Notes: generated from the letters alone by a model not told the origin. 39,098 bases of DNA from Bacillota bacterium (GCA_012510855.1 JAAZHE010000086.1:1-39098), one strand, 5' to 3'; counted from the first letter of the stretch, positions 26,397 to 35,481 are shown. Translations and numbers: made by a program.

Positions 26397-26474
26397 ATGC
26401 ACAGGCAGTTCTATTTATCTAGCTTGAGCCAACTGCAGTTTTTAATTCAGAACCGGCTGAAAACCGAGCCGTTA

Positions 26475-27773
26475 TTAAGCCAGCATCTTCTCGATATCTT
26501 CCTTGGGCTCACCGATCAGCTTGACATCGTAGTTGTCCTGGAGAACCTTGAGAATATCGTCATTTACCCAGGCTGGCAGAACCGGGCCCAAGTAAATACC
26601 CTTGATGCCCAGGGACAGCAGACTCCAGAAAATGGCGATGGCCTTCTGCTCCATCCAAGCCAGCACCAAAGTCAATGGCAGTTCATTGACGCCTACTCCA
26701 AATGTGTCTGCCAAGGCTAAGGCGATCTCAACGGCTACGATAGAGTCATTGCACTGACCCAAATCGATAAGTCTCGGAACGCCATCGATATCCCCAAGGT
26801 CCAGGTCGTTAAACCGGAACTTGGCGCAGCCCAAGGTAAGGACGATGGTATCCTTAGGTAGCTGCTCCACAAACTCCCGATAATAACCCAGCCGGCGGTG
26901 GGGCGAATCACAGCCTCCTACCAGGAAGAAGTGGCGAATCTTGCCGGCTGCGATGAGTTCCTTCAATTTGTCCTTGAGTCCAAGTACCGTCGAGGCAGAG
27001 AAACCTGTCGTAAGAACTGTATCCCCCGGCTCCTCCGGCAGTTCCGGCAGTGTCATGGCCAAATCAATTACCGGTTTGTAATCATACCCCTCGATGTGAG
27101 TGACTCCCGGAAGGCGGGCCGGCCCTGTGGTAAACATGCGGCTCCTGTACTCCGGCTGCGGAATCAGCACACAGTTGGATGTCCCTAGAATAGCCACCGG
27201 ATAACGGCTGAACAGCTCCTTCTGGTCAGTCCAGGACTTACCCAAATTGCCTACCAGGTGAGGATACTTCCGGAGTCTGGGATAGCCGTGGGCAGGCAGC
27301 AGCTCTGAATGGGTGTAGATATTGATGCCCGTCCCTTCTGTCTGCCTAAGGAGCTCATCCAAAGCCTTGAGTCCATGACCGGTAACCACAATTCCCCTGC
27401 CCTTGACAGTACCGGTACTGACCTGAGCCGGCTCCGGTTCGCCGTAGGTGTCTATGAGAGCCTGCTTGAGCAGCTTCATGGTCTTCACATTCAAGCGGCC
27501 GGCTTCGAGAGCCATTTCAATGAAGCTCTCGGCATCAAAATTGACGTTGGTAAATGTAGAGTATAAGACCTTCTCTAAGAACTCGGCAGTCTCAGGGTCA
27601 GTGTATCCTAGTTCCCGCGCATGGTACAAATAAGCCGACATTCCCCGGGTAGCGATGACCAAATTATCCTGCAGCCTGGCAACCAGTGGGTTCTTGCCGC
27701 AGACTCCCATTCTGGTGCAGCCTTTACCTCCTACAGTCTGTGAGCATTGGTAGCAAAACATATCCAGTGACAT
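26475..27773 (-). CDS. hcp: Hybrid cluster protein (Hcp), short class III-like form
   Basis: An iron-sulfur enzyme linked to hydroxylamine reduction and to nitric oxide/S-nitrosylation stress. The N-terminal cysteines Cys7, Cys10, Cys19 and Cys25 (CX2C-X8-C-X5-C) bind the first cluster. Hybrid-cluster regions are visible: [47 protein letters not shown] and IDLGQCNDS. At 432 residues it is shorter than the ~550-residue class I/II proteins, as in the compact class III group. ATG start with GGGGGAG 7 nt upstream. It lies 107 nt after an Rrf2 regulator gene on the same strand and is probably controlled by it. Confidence 0.95.
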   Translation of the reverse strand: MSLDMFCYQCSQTVGGKGCTRMGVCGKNPLVARLQDNLVIATRGMSAYLYHARELGYTDPETAEFLEKVLYSTFTNVNFDAESFIEMALEAGRLNVKTMKLLKQALIDTYGEPEPAQVSTGTVKGRGIVVTGHGLKALDELLRQTEGTGINIYTHSELLPAHGYPRLRKYPHLVGNLGKSWTDQKELFSRYPVAILGTSNCVLIPQPEYRSRMFTTGPARLPGVTHIEGYDYKPVIDLAMTLPELPEEPGDTVLTTGFSASTVLGLKDKLKELIAAGKIRHFFLVGGCDSPHRRLGYYREFVEQLPKDTIVLTLGCAKFRFNDLDLGDIDGVPRLIDLGQCNDSIVAVEIALALADTFGVGVNELPLTLVLAWMEQKAIAIFWSLLSLGIKGIYLGPVLPAWVNDDILKVLQDNYDVKLIGEPKEDIEKMLA

Positions 27774-27880
27774 CAGTTTTCTCCCCCTCGTTTTTTCCCT
27801 TATTTATTTAGTAACTGCCTCACTAACTAATTAGCTCGGCAGATGACTTCCTTGCCGTAGTATTGATCGCCCCGACTGCG

Positions 27881-28297
27881 TTACTCCCTAAGCCGGAAGG
27901 AAAGATCACCTAAGGTCTTGCTCCGCAGGTAATCTGTAAACTCTCTGTTCAATCGCTCCGGTACTCCCCCTAGGATGCAGGTCGCAAAGGGACAGGTCGG
28001 CCTTCCGGTGGGACATTTTGTCTCTCCAATGGGTCCTTCAATGACTTCATATACATCCAGCATAGTCACTTCCTCAGGAGGTTTCGTCAAAGCAAACCCG
28101 CCTTTGGGCCCCCGGACGGAACGAAGTAGGCCTGCCTTGGCCAAGCGCTGTAGAACCTTTGCCAGATGGGCTTCCGAAGCACCGGTCGCAGTTGCAATTT
28201 CCTTGACGCTAACATACTCCTGATCTTTGAGGGCTATTAGCACCATACTGTGAAGCGCCAATGACAGCATCTCCGATACTGCCACAACTCCAGTCAC
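27881..28297 (-). CDS. Rrf2-family transcriptional regulator (NsrR/IscR-like)
   Basis: The track ORF (253 residues) runs far upstream of the real start. A strong promoter at 28322-28350 places transcription near 28315, so I choose the GTG at 28297 (GGGGTG ~7 nt upstream), giving 138 residues. The HTH is SVKEIATATGASEAHLAKVL, with the wing SVRGPKGGFAL typical of Rrf2. The cysteines lie in KCPTGRPTCPFATC, spacing CX6CX4C, similar in place to the cluster ligands of NsrR/IscR though not the standard spacing. It precedes hcp, so a redox or nitric-oxide sensor is likely. Confidence 0.88.
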   Translation of the reverse strand: MTGVVAVSEMLSLALHSMVLIALKDQEYVSVKEIATATGASEAHLAKVLQRLAKAGLLRSVRGPKGGFALTKPPEEVTMLDVYEVIEGPIGETKCPTGRPTCPFATCILGGVPERLNREFTDYLRSKTLGDLSFRLRE

Positions 28298-28315
28298 TTG
28301 TCTCACCCCAATTCT

Positions 28316-28350
28316 GGTATTAGAATACCTAAATACCGAAATACTGTCAA
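28316..28350 (-). promoter_or_regulatory. Rrf2 promoter with 8-bp-phased operator units
   Basis: On the minus strand, -35 TTGACA (28345-28350) and -10 TATTCT (28322-28327) have a 17-bp spacer. The -10 lies inside a perfect palindrome, GGTATTCTAATACC (28316-28329). The plus strand reads GGTATT, AATACC, AATACC, AATACT at 28316, 28324, 28332 and 28340, four units with exact 8-bp phasing. Confidence 0.75.
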
Positions 28351-28571
28351 GACCCATCTTGCAAAATTTAGGTCTTAGCTGGCAGCAGGTCAGTGTCGAC
28401 CTTAGCCCTGCTGGTCCTGGCACACTGAGTCTAGCATTGCCGGATTTGATGATTCTCCCTCGGAAATTGCACCTAAGTGCAGGACTGTGCCGCAGCAGCT
28501 CTAAATTAGTGGTTAGAAGTATAAATCGATGGATGAATCTGGAGAAGTGAGCAGGGAGGCCAAGTCTACCA

Positions 28572-28895
28572 ATGCGAGTTGCGGTAAAGATAGCAGCTGG
28601 AATCTGCGGAATGAATAGTGAAATTGAGTTGAGAGGTTCCATGGAAGGGGATTATCAAATTCTGCTGAGTAGTGACTGCCAGTTGGTTCAAAGCCTTGCG
28701 CCGTATCTTGAAGAAGCTGATCCCTTGATGGCCGCGGCCGGCCGCTTTAGCAAGAACCCCGTTTTTCAAGGGGCTGAGGCTTGCGGGCTCCATGCTGCCT
28801 GTCCGGTGCCAACGGGGATCATCAAGGCATACGAAGCTTTTTGTCAATTGGCTCTGCCTGGGGATGTGACAATCACGATGGAAAAGCAGGATTAA
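28572..28895 (+). CDS. DUF6951-like conserved Cys-containing protein
   Basis: A 107-residue small protein. VKIAAGICGMNSEIEL at the start, SDCQLVQSLAPYLEEADPL in the middle and HAACPVPTGIIKAYE with LALPGDVTI at the end match a conserved small family of anaerobic Firmicutes that I recall as DUF6951. Conserved cysteines sit in AGICG, SDC and HAACPVP, so metal or cluster binding is plausible but unproven. ATG start; the GGGAGG site is rather far (12 nt). It is divergent from the Rrf2-hcp unit and convergent with the GGDEF gene, ending 10 nt before it. Confidence 0.65.
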   Translation: MRVAVKIAAGICGMNSEIELRGSMEGDYQILLSSDCQLVQSLAPYLEEADPLMAAAGRFSKNPVFQGAEACGLHAACPVPTGIIKAYEAFCQLALPGDVTITMEKQD

Positions 28896-28904
28896 GAAAG
28901 CCCC

Positions 28905-30611
28905 TTACGATGCCAATTCCAGGACCCCAGGCAGTTGGGAGGCAACGTAAGGGTTAAACTGCTGACCAGAGAGTCTGAGAATCTCCTGTACAGCTTCAGC
29001 CGGAGTGCGGGCCCGTCCGTAAAGACCGGGACGGATCATGGCATCGTAAGCCTCCACTACTGCCAGGATTGCAGCAGTTATAGGGATATCTTCGCCTTGG
29101 AGCCCATCTGGGTATCCTGCGCCGTTCCACCATTCATGATGACAGCGGATAGCTTCTATGATGCCGTCGTGTAGGCCCAGATTGGCCAAAATAACTGCAC
29201 CCACGTCTGCATGCCGCATTAGAGTACGGTACTCCTTCCAGTTCAAAGGTCCCGGCTTTGTTAGTATGTCTTTCGGCACGGCGATATTGCCCACATCATG
29301 GAGAGCAGCTGCTTGCACAACTGTAAGCTGCATCTGTTGAGGAAGGCCTACCGCTATTCCCAAAGCCTCCGCCAATGGCACCAAGCGGGTAATATGCTCT
29401 ACACTCTCTTCGCTGACCTGGACTACGATCTCCAGCAATCTCACCATCTGGGGGGATAGGATGCCTTGCAGCACATCCCAGGGGTCGCCATAGTGGAAGG
29501 CATCGGCAGTGGCAACACGATTTCTCCCCCGGAGTTTGGCGCCAGCCATCAGTGCTCTATCAGCCTTGTTCAAGAGCTCTGTCAAGGTGATGCCGTGATC
29601 GGGATAAGTGGCGACTCCAACGGAGATACTGATGGGATACTCAGGCAGTTCCCGACCAAACACTTCCACCACCCGTTTCCTCAGGCGCTGAGCCGCCGCC
29701 ATCGCCGCTTGGTGATTGGTGTTTTTCATCAGAATGGCAAATTCATCGCCGCCGTAGCGGCAGACGATGTCATCTGCACGGATCTCCCCCTGTATAAACC
29801 TGGCGAACTGCTCAAGCACCGCATCTCCCAAGGCATGGCCGCCCTGATCGTTGATCAACTTGAAGTTATCCAGATCCAGCAGCAGAAGGCTGAGGTTCCG
29901 GCCCCTCCTCTGGGCTTCCATTAATGCTGACTTGCTCACCCACCCCAGCATCCGCCTGCTGCCCACTCCGGTAAGATCATCACAAAATCCCCGCCGGTAA
30001 AGGTTTTCCAGGAATTTGAGGCTCTGCAGCAAGAGTACGCTGAACAGCACAAAAATTAGCATTCCTATAGCGGCAGTATCATAAGAGATGACCCCGTAAA
30101 GCTCCCTTCCTTCGACGGCCATGAGAATAGCCGCCGCCCAAAGCGCCATAGCCATAAAGCCGGAACGGGAGGGCATATCCAGAGCAGAAAAGGTGAGGCC
30201 CACCAACATCAGCGCATACCCGAGGGTAACCGTCCCTGGGGAACTAACCACAATCCCGGAAAGGGCTATCCAAGCGGAGTAGTATCCAACCCAGCTTGCG
30301 GCCCAAGAAGCCCGCAGAGTGGCGATAACCCAGACTGCGCAGCTAATACCAGCCTGAACCCACAAGAAAGTTGGTACCCATGATCTCGGCTCAACACTTC
30401 GGCTGTGACCAGCAACCAATACCATTAATAGGATGATGAATGCCCAGACAAGTCGCGGGAAGTTGGAGCCTTCTCCGAGGAAGTGTGCAATGGAACGCCA
30501 GCGAATATGCCGCAGCACCTGTTCATTCTCCAGCTTGCCAAGGGTCAAACTCAGTTCACCCCCACATACTTTAGCAGTACCGCATAGAAATTGGTCTATT
30601 GTAGGCTTCAA
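28905..30611 (-). CDS. Membrane GGDEF/HD-GYP bifunctional cyclic-di-GMP protein
   Basis: A 568-residue signalling protein. The N-terminal ~200 residues have about six hydrophobic segments (VWAFIILLMVLVAGHS, IGMLIFVLFSVLLLQSL). A diguanylate cyclase domain follows with RYGGDEFAIL and an inhibitory I-site RADD five residues before it. The C-terminal HD-GYP phosphodiesterase domain carries LHDVGNIAVPKDIL (HDxGN instead of the usual HDxGK), HHEWWNGAGYPDGL and AVVEAYDAM. It can in principle both make and degrade c-di-GMP. The TTG start at 30611 has GGAG too close; a GTG ~34 codons in, behind CTGGAG, is a good alternative. Confidence 0.92.
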   Translation of the reverse strand: MKPTIDQFLCGTAKVCGGELSLTLGKLENEQVLRHIRWRSIAHFLGEGSNFPRLVWAFIILLMVLVAGHSRSVEPRSWVPTFLWVQAGISCAVWVIATLRASWAASWVGYYSAWIALSGIVVSSPGTVTLGYALMLVGLTFSALDMPSRSGFMAMALWAAAILMAVEGRELYGVISYDTAAIGMLIFVLFSVLLLQSLKFLENLYRRGFCDDLTGVGSRRMLGWVSKSALMEAQRRGRNLSLLLLDLDNFKLINDQGGHALGDAVLEQFARFIQGEIRADDIVCRYGGDEFAILMKNTNHQAAMAAAQRLRKRVVEVFGRELPEYPISISVGVATYPDHGITLTELLNKADRALMAGAKLRGRNRVATADAFHYGDPWDVLQGILSPQMVRLLEIVVQVSEESVEHITRLVPLAEALGIAVGLPQQMQLTVVQAAALHDVGNIAVPKDILTKPGPLNWKEYRTLMRHADVGAVILANLGLHDGIIEAIRCHHEWWNGAGYPDGLQGEDIPITAAILAVVEAYDAMIRPGLYGRARTPAEAVQEILRLSGQQFNPYVASQLPGVLELAS

Positions 30612-30616
30612 CTCCT

Positions 30617-30630
30617 AGGACAAATGTCCT
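30617..30630. promoter_or_regulatory. Inverted repeat AGGACA-AA-TGTCCT
   Basis: Perfect 6-bp arms lie immediately upstream of the annotated GGDEF/HD-GYP start. It could be an operator or a short mRNA hairpin near the start region. Confidence 0.4.
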
Positions 30631-30768
30631 GCCAGTTTTCTCACCTAACTGTGAATACCCGCATTTGTGCTGCTCGTTTTACCATTTTGTAATTTCCTGC
30701 AAACCAACCTCCGTTCCAATTGCGCCTCAAGGTGAAAGCTCGGGAAAACCTAGTGGCGTAAAATGCAA

Positions 30769-30802
30769 GATAGGCAGGTAGAAGAGGAATCACCTGCCTA
30801 TC
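30769..30802 (-). terminator. Hairpin terminator after the alcohol dehydrogenase gene
   Basis: GATAGGCAGGT pairs perfectly with ACCTGCCTATC (11 bp, 12-nt loop) ~50 nt after the stop. The minus-strand tail TTGCATTTTA is only a weak T-tract. Confidence 0.65.
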
Positions 30803-30853
30803 GTAACCATCAGTAAATCCCACGGGGGCTCACAATTTTACTTAGCGTCTTTT

Positions 30854-32140
30854 TTATTCCATGTTCTTGATCAGGCTGAAGTCGCCTACCTTGGCTGCTT
30901 CGAGAATCGGCGCCATGTAATCATCTATTAGATCAGCATTCAAAGGTACCGGCATGTTCTTGAGCTTCATGTCCAGCTGCGGATCCTTGGCAGCTGTGAG
31001 AGCCCGCTCGATATGCTCATCGGTAAACCCTTCCAGATCGGTTAGCTTAATCGGGAAACCGATGCGGCGGCTCAGCTCTACCATGCCGTTGGCCACTGCG
31101 ATTCCCAGATCCCTGCCGGAGAGTTTGTCCAGATCATCATTGATTAGACCAGCCCGACGATAGATGTCCCCTACCAGCCGCAGCTGCTTCTCAACAGCCG
31201 GTGCAAAGAACACGGTATAATACGGGTTCATCAGAGCACAAGCCCGTCCGTGGCTGGTAAGATCAACTAAGGAGAAACTGGTCAAGTGGGCACCGTTGGT
31301 GCCGCCGATCATGATGGCATAGCCTCCCAGGTCGGTGGCGAGACCTAAAGCTTCTCTGCCGGCTTCGTCCTCGGGATTCTCCATGACCTTCTCCAGATTG
31401 TTAACTACCAGCTCAATGCCTAAGAGGGCTACGTCTTTGATCTTGTCAAAGGTCGCCTCAGAGGCGCCGAGGAAAACCTCCAAGCAGTGGGCAACACCAT
31501 CTAGAGCTCCATCAGCGGTGAATCCCCTGGGCATTGTCTTGGTAATGGCATAATCAAAGACCGCCCGTTCCGGTACTATAGCGTCATCGACAATGAGCTT
31601 CTTCTGTCCGGCAACGACATCGGTGACATTGGAATACTTGGTTAGGTGAGCTCCGGAGCTTGCGGCAGTGGCTACAGCAATCAACGGCCGGAGCTTCTTG
31701 CCCGTTGCCTCAAGGGCCTTGGTCACTTCACCGGTGCCAAAGTAACGATCGATATTGGCATCGTAAACCCCGCCCAGGGTTGCCAGCACGTTGGCAGCCT
31801 TGGCGGCATCAATGCTGCTGCCACCGCCAATAACTACGATGACGTCGGGCTGGAAATGGAGAATGTATGTCTCGAGCCGGTAAACATCCTCCCGAGGAGC
31901 ATTCGGCGCCGCATCGGGCACGATTTCATTGGGAACCAATTCTACTCCGTTTTCCTTCAAAGAGTTGACAACTGCGTCAACGGTGGGCTTGAGCCACTCT
32001 GCCCGATTAGCAATAACCATAGCGGTTTTGCCCAGTTCAGCAGCATATTCTCCAGTCTTACCCAAAACACCTAAACCGAAAGCATAAGTATCGCCTTTCC
32101 ACTGGCGCAAAAGTTCACGGGCTTTCTGAACTTCAGTCAC
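30854..32140 (-). CDS. Iron-containing alcohol dehydrogenase
   Basis: A 428-residue group III NAD(P)-dependent dehydrogenase. The cofactor loop is VIGGGSSIDAAKAANVL. The metal region reads DGALDGVAHCLEVF (Asp-x3-His) and GAHLTSFSLVDLTSHGRA (two His). The track starts at 32170, but a TATAAT at 32169-32174 puts transcription near 32162; the GTG at 32140 with GGAGGG 8 nt upstream is the better start. It stands alone with its own hairpin and likely handles a short-chain alcohol/aldehyde pair in fermentation; the exact substrate is unknown. Confidence 0.93.
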   Translation of the reverse strand: MTEVQKARELLRQWKGDTYAFGLGVLGKTGEYAAELGKTAMVIANRAEWLKPTVDAVVNSLKENGVELVPNEIVPDAAPNAPREDVYRLETYILHFQPDVIVVIGGGSSIDAAKAANVLATLGGVYDANIDRYFGTGEVTKALEATGKKLRPLIAVATAASSGAHLTKYSNVTDVVAGQKKLIVDDAIVPERAVFDYAITKTMPRGFTADGALDGVAHCLEVFLGASEATFDKIKDVALLGIELVVNNLEKVMENPEDEAGREALGLATDLGGYAIMIGGTNGAHLTSFSLVDLTSHGRACALMNPYYTVFFAPAVEKQLRLVGDIYRRAGLINDDLDKLSGRDLGIAVANGMVELSRRIGFPIKLTDLEGFTDEHIERALTAAKDPQLDMKLKNMPVPLNADLIDDYMAPILEAAKVGDFSLIKNME

Positions 32141-32168
32141 TATTTCATCCCTCCACTTGATGTTATGC

Positions 32169-32174
32169 ATTATA
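32169..32174 (-). promoter_or_regulatory. -10 box TATAAT of the alcohol dehydrogenase gene
   Basis: A consensus -10 lies 29 nt before the GTG start; no good -35 is visible at 17 bp. The remaining gap up to 32360 holds no gene that I can see. Confidence 0.5.
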
Positions 32175-32359
32175 CAGCCAAGATTACCAATCGGACCCCG
32201 TTTTATTCTCTACGATACTTCCAGCCTGTTATCCTGCAATAATCGGGTGTTAACGTATCTTTTGCTTCTTGAGTTCTCTTTATTTCTCTAATTACTATGA
32301 TATTACCCTCTATCTGAGGGCAAAACCGCTGTCTAATGGGAGTTGTCTTCATAGTGGAG

Positions 32360-32391
32360 AAAAAAATGCCTGCCGGGGATTACACCGGCAG
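32360..32391 (-). terminator. Terminator of the module C operon
   Basis: CTGCCGG pairs perfectly with CCGGCAG around an 8-nt loop, followed on the minus strand by GCA and seven Ts. It lies ~60 nt after the last URO-D-fold gene. Confidence 0.88.
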
Positions 32392-32425
32392 TAATCAGCC
32401 TGATTTCTGGCCTAGATAACAATAT

Positions 32426-32446
32426 GAGCCCCTAAGGTGGGGGCTC
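32426..32446 (-). other. Hairpin directly after the last module C stop codon
   Basis: GAGCCCC pairs with GGGGCTC five bases past the stop, without a T-run. Together with the terminator 35 nt further on it makes a tandem 3' structure that may protect the mRNA end. Confidence 0.55.
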
Positions 32447-32450
32447 TTTG

Positions 32451-33569
32451 CTACAGACGAATTTCTTCCGGCCTTATATCCCCCTTCAGGGGATACTGAC
32501 CCCTTTGTTCAATGATAGCCGTGATGGCCAAGAGATTCTCAATGGGCGTACCGTAGGAAACTGCGTCACCACTGCTGAGGATAAAGGCCTTGCCCGGAGC
32601 CATCCGGTTGAGAACATCGACTACATACTCAACAGTCTCACTAGCCGACATCCACACCAGTGCTGGAGGCTCTATCCCACCGATGATTGCCTTATCTTCA
32701 CCCCAGACCTCACGGGCTTCATGGGCCCAGAGGTCCCCAGTAGTCGGTGGACAGAGGGAGTCAACACCATCCATAGCTCCAGCTGCTATGAGGTGAGCAA
32801 AACCTTTGAGTTTGCCGCACATATGGGTGATAAATACCTTTCCAGCCCTGTGCAGAATCTCGGCATATTCATCCAGCTGGGGAGCAGAGTAGGTGAGGTA
32901 CATCGCCGGGTTCATCACTGTCGTTGAGGTGTCCTCATATGTAAACACGACTGGTGCTGGAGATTCGGCCAACAGCCGGTAGCTCTCCAGGTTTTTCTGA
33001 TGCATGGTTTCCAACAGCTGATTCATCTCATCGGGATGATCAAACAGGTTGTAGACAACTCCCTCTACCCCCATGAGATGCTGAAGTAGACTCTGGATTG
33101 GAGTTAGGTTGCCCGAAGGAGTTGCCAGACCGTCATCACCGATAAACCTATCCCGCTCTAGAAACTCGTCAAACCGCGGTCGATAGGATGTATGCTCAAC
33201 AATATACTGATAGATCTTTATATCCTCAACAGAACGGAGCAAGTGCTTACTCCGGTAAGTGGTCTTACCAGAACGTTTGCTTTCTTCCACCAGTGTGCCT
33301 ACTGGAGTCACATATTCATGTACAATGGTGTCTCCCCTGATGATCTCCCGGAAGGATACATTATCATATACTGCCTCAAGGATGGGAACATGGCGCTCCA
33401 TGATATCACAGCGGAGAAACCGCAGCGTCTCGATGAGGTCCATGTTGTAGCCTTGTTCCGGCAGCGAACTTGTGAAGTATGCATCCATACAGGGAGACCA
33501 TGGGATGCGGTCCACATCCTCGCCCCGGAGGGCCGCCAGAAGCCGCTCTCTTCTCGTCATCTGGCTCAT
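32451..33569 (-). CDS. URO-D-fold protein, module C second copy
   Basis: A 372-residue URO-D/MtaA-superfamily protein. The family start motif is TRRERLLAALRGEDVDRIPW. The central motif HMCGKLKG (His249, Cys251) keeps the methyltransferase-like H-x-C pair. The C-terminal ligand position aligned with Cys of APGCG motifs is Asp (~335) in SSGDAVSYGTPIENL. ATG start with AAGGGG ~10 nt upstream. It closes the operon after two sugar permease genes, so it probably acts on the imported compound. It shares the HxC/D combination with the module A enzyme. Substrate unknown. Confidence 0.86.
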   Translation of the reverse strand: MSQMTRRERLLAALRGEDVDRIPWSPCMDAYFTSSLPEQGYNMDLIETLRFLRCDIMERHVPILEAVYDNVSFREIIRGDTIVHEYVTPVGTLVEESKRSGKTTYRSKHLLRSVEDIKIYQYIVEHTSYRPRFDEFLERDRFIGDDGLATPSGNLTPIQSLLQHLMGVEGVVYNLFDHPDEMNQLLETMHQKNLESYRLLAESPAPVVFTYEDTSTTVMNPAMYLTYSAPQLDEYAEILHRAGKVFITHMCGKLKGFAHLIAAGAMDGVDSLCPPTTGDLWAHEAREVWGEDKAIIGGIEPPALVWMSASETVEYVVDVLNRMAPGKAFILSSGDAVSYGTPIENLLAITAIIEQRGQYPLKGDIRPEEIRL

Positions 33570-33636
33570 CTGGCCTCTACCCCTTTCATCGACATCTCCC
33601 TATTACCCGTTTGCTCGCATAAACCTTCACCAGAAA

Positions 33637-34473
33637 TTACCCTTTAATACCACTTAGGGCTATTCCCTCAATGAAGTTCTTCTGTGCCGCGAAGAAGACA
33701 ATTAAGACCGGCAGTATAGACAGAAGGGTTCCGGCCATGATTACATTCCAATCCATCATGCCGAATTGCTGCCTGAACAGTGCTAACCCCAAAGGCAGTG
33801 TCCGTTTCGGCAGATCGTCCAAGACCAAGAGGGGCCAGAGAAAGTCATCCCAGCTGGCCATGAAGGTGAAGATCCCCAGGGCCGATAAGGCAGGTTTAGA
33901 AAGCGGCAGCACAATCCTGGCATAGATGCCAAACTCGCTGCACCCATCGATCCGGGCAGCATCGATTAGTGCAGAAGGAATGCCGCTCATAAACTGGCGC
34001 ATTAGGAAGATCCCATAAGCACTGACCAATCGGGGGATAATTAGTGCCCAGAGGGTGTTGAGCATTTTCATTTGATAAACCAAGATGTACACCGGGATTA
34101 CTATGACCTGAAAGGGGATCATCATCGTAGCCAGAATCCCTAAAAAAATCTGTTCTTTTCCCCAAAAATCGAACTTGGCGAATATATAACCCGCCAAAGA
34201 GCTGGTAAATAGTACTCCGACCGTTACCGCTACAGCCACTATTACGCTATTAGATAAGAACCGTCCAAATGGAATTTCGGTAAGCACCCGTTTGTAGGCT
34301 CCGAAGCCAGCAAACTCCTGGGGCAAAAACCTGGGAGGAAATGAGATGGCATCCCAGTTGTACTTAAAGGACGTGGAGACCATCCAGACAAATGGTGCCA
34401 ACATAATTACGCAAATAGCAAGGCAAGCAACAGCCTTGATCACAGTTTTTAGCGTCTCCATGCGGTTATGCAA
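33637..34473 (-). CDS. CUT1 sugar ABC transporter permease (MalG type)
   Basis: A 278-residue inner-membrane permease with six hydrophobic segments. The EAA loop is visible as IDAARIDGCSEFGIYARIVLP, with the usual C-terminus MAGTLLSILPVLIVFFAAQK. TTG start with GGAGGGG 5 nt upstream; the ATG four codons later is too far from that site. It pairs with the upstream MalF-type permease (16 nt apart). No ATPase gene is in the operon, so a shared MsmK/UgpC-like ATPase encoded elsewhere must power it. Confidence 0.94.
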   Translation of the reverse strand: MHNRMETLKTVIKAVACLAICVIMLAPFVWMVSTSFKYNWDAISFPPRFLPQEFAGFGAYKRVLTEIPFGRFLSNSVIVAVAVTVGVLFTSSLAGYIFAKFDFWGKEQIFLGILATMMIPFQVIVIPVYILVYQMKMLNTLWALIIPRLVSAYGIFLMRQFMSGIPSALIDAARIDGCSEFGIYARIVLPLSKPALSALGIFTFMASWDDFLWPLLVLDDLPKRTLPLGLALFRQQFGMMDWNVIMAGTLLSILPVLIVFFAAQKNFIEGIALSGIKG

Positions 34474-34489
34474 TGGTACCCCTCCAGAC

Positions 34490-35416
34490 TCAATACTCGA
34501 AGTCGGCCCTTAGATACTTTAGCTGAAGAATTGTGATGACCAATACCAGGGCAAAGAGCAAGAAGGCCAGGGCTGATGCCCTTCCCATTTCAAAGAACTT
34601 GAATCCTGTTTCATAGATGTGCATCACCAAAGTGCGGCTGGCAGTACCAGGCCCGCCCCCGGTCATCACGTATATCTGGGTGAAGACTTGAAAACCGCCG
34701 ATCATACCCGTCACCAAGGCAAAGAGCGTAGTGGGCTTTAACAGCGGTATAGTGATATGGATGAAACTCTGCAATCCAGAGGCACCATCAACCCTTGCAG
34801 CTTCATATAACTCACTTGGGATCGTAGTTAAGCCCGCCAGGAAGAGGACCATAGTATACCCCACCGACTTCCACACGCTCATGGCTACTATGGACGGCAT
34901 CACCTGGGTGGGAGAATTCAGGAAGTCGTATGGGCCCAATCCAACAAATTCGAGAACGTAATTGAGTACTCCGTACATCGGTTGATAGAGCCACACAAAC
35001 ATTAAGGATACCGCCACCATGGAGGTGACCACCGGCATAAAAATAACTCCCCGCATTACAGTAACAAAGGGCTCAACTAGGCTGTTAACAAAAACAGCAA
35101 GGACGAGCCCAAGAACTGTCCCCCACAGCACATAGTAGAAGGCATAGTAGAAGGTGTTCTTCAATGAAACCCAAAAAACTGGATCATTAAGAGCCCACTG
35201 ATAATTACTCCCACCAATAAACGGCCGGTTCAGGTCCAACAGCCCCCAGCGGTGTAAACTGATGTTAAATGCTGAGAAAACCGGATAGACAGAGAACACA
35301 AGGAAATAGAGCAGTACCGGTGTAAGGCCCAGCACTATGAACCAAACTTGCTTTGCCCGCCCGGAAGACATCCTTGGACGCCTAGGGCTCCGAGAGGTTC
35401 CTAATTCTCTAGCCAC
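34490..35416 (-). CDS. CUT1 sugar ABC transporter permease (MalF type)
   Basis: A 308-residue permease with six predicted membrane segments after a basic N-terminus (SRSPRRPRMSSGRAKQVW). The EAA-type loop is YEAARVDGASGLQSFIHITIP, followed by the typical MTGGGPGTASRTLVMHIYE. GTG start with GGGAGG 9 nt upstream. It forms the membrane channel with the MalG-type partner and receives solute from the binding protein encoded upstream. Confidence 0.95.
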   Translation of the reverse strand: MARELGTSRSPRRPRMSSGRAKQVWFIVLGLTPVLLYFLVFSVYPVFSAFNISLHRWGLLDLNRPFIGGSNYQWALNDPVFWVSLKNTFYYAFYYVLWGTVLGLVLAVFVNSLVEPFVTVMRGVIFMPVVTSMVAVSLMFVWLYQPMYGVLNYVLEFVGLGPYDFLNSPTQVMPSIVAMSVWKSVGYTMVLFLAGLTTIPSELYEAARVDGASGLQSFIHITIPLLKPTTLFALVTGMIGGFQVFTQIYVMTGGGPGTASRTLVMHIYETGFKFFEMGRASALAFLLFALVLVITILQLKYLRADFEY

Positions 35417-35443
35417 TGACTCGAGCCTCCCTAAAAGGGGAGA

Positions 35444-35462
35444 GGCCAGGGGAAACCTGGCC
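35444..35462 (-). other. Intercistronic hairpin after the binding-protein gene
   Basis: GGCCAGG pairs perfectly with CCTGGCC around 5 nt, 20 nt after the binding-protein stop; on the minus strand CTCCCCTTTT follows. It likely lowers permease expression relative to the binding protein by attenuation or mRNA protection. Confidence 0.7.
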
Positions 35463-35481
35463 CCCCACCTGTCTAAATCAC

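Noticed and set aside
28298-28642. N-terminal extension of the Rrf2 ORF in the track
   Set aside because: The extension runs through a consensus promoter and operator array and has no Rrf2 homology; the true start is downstream of the promoter.
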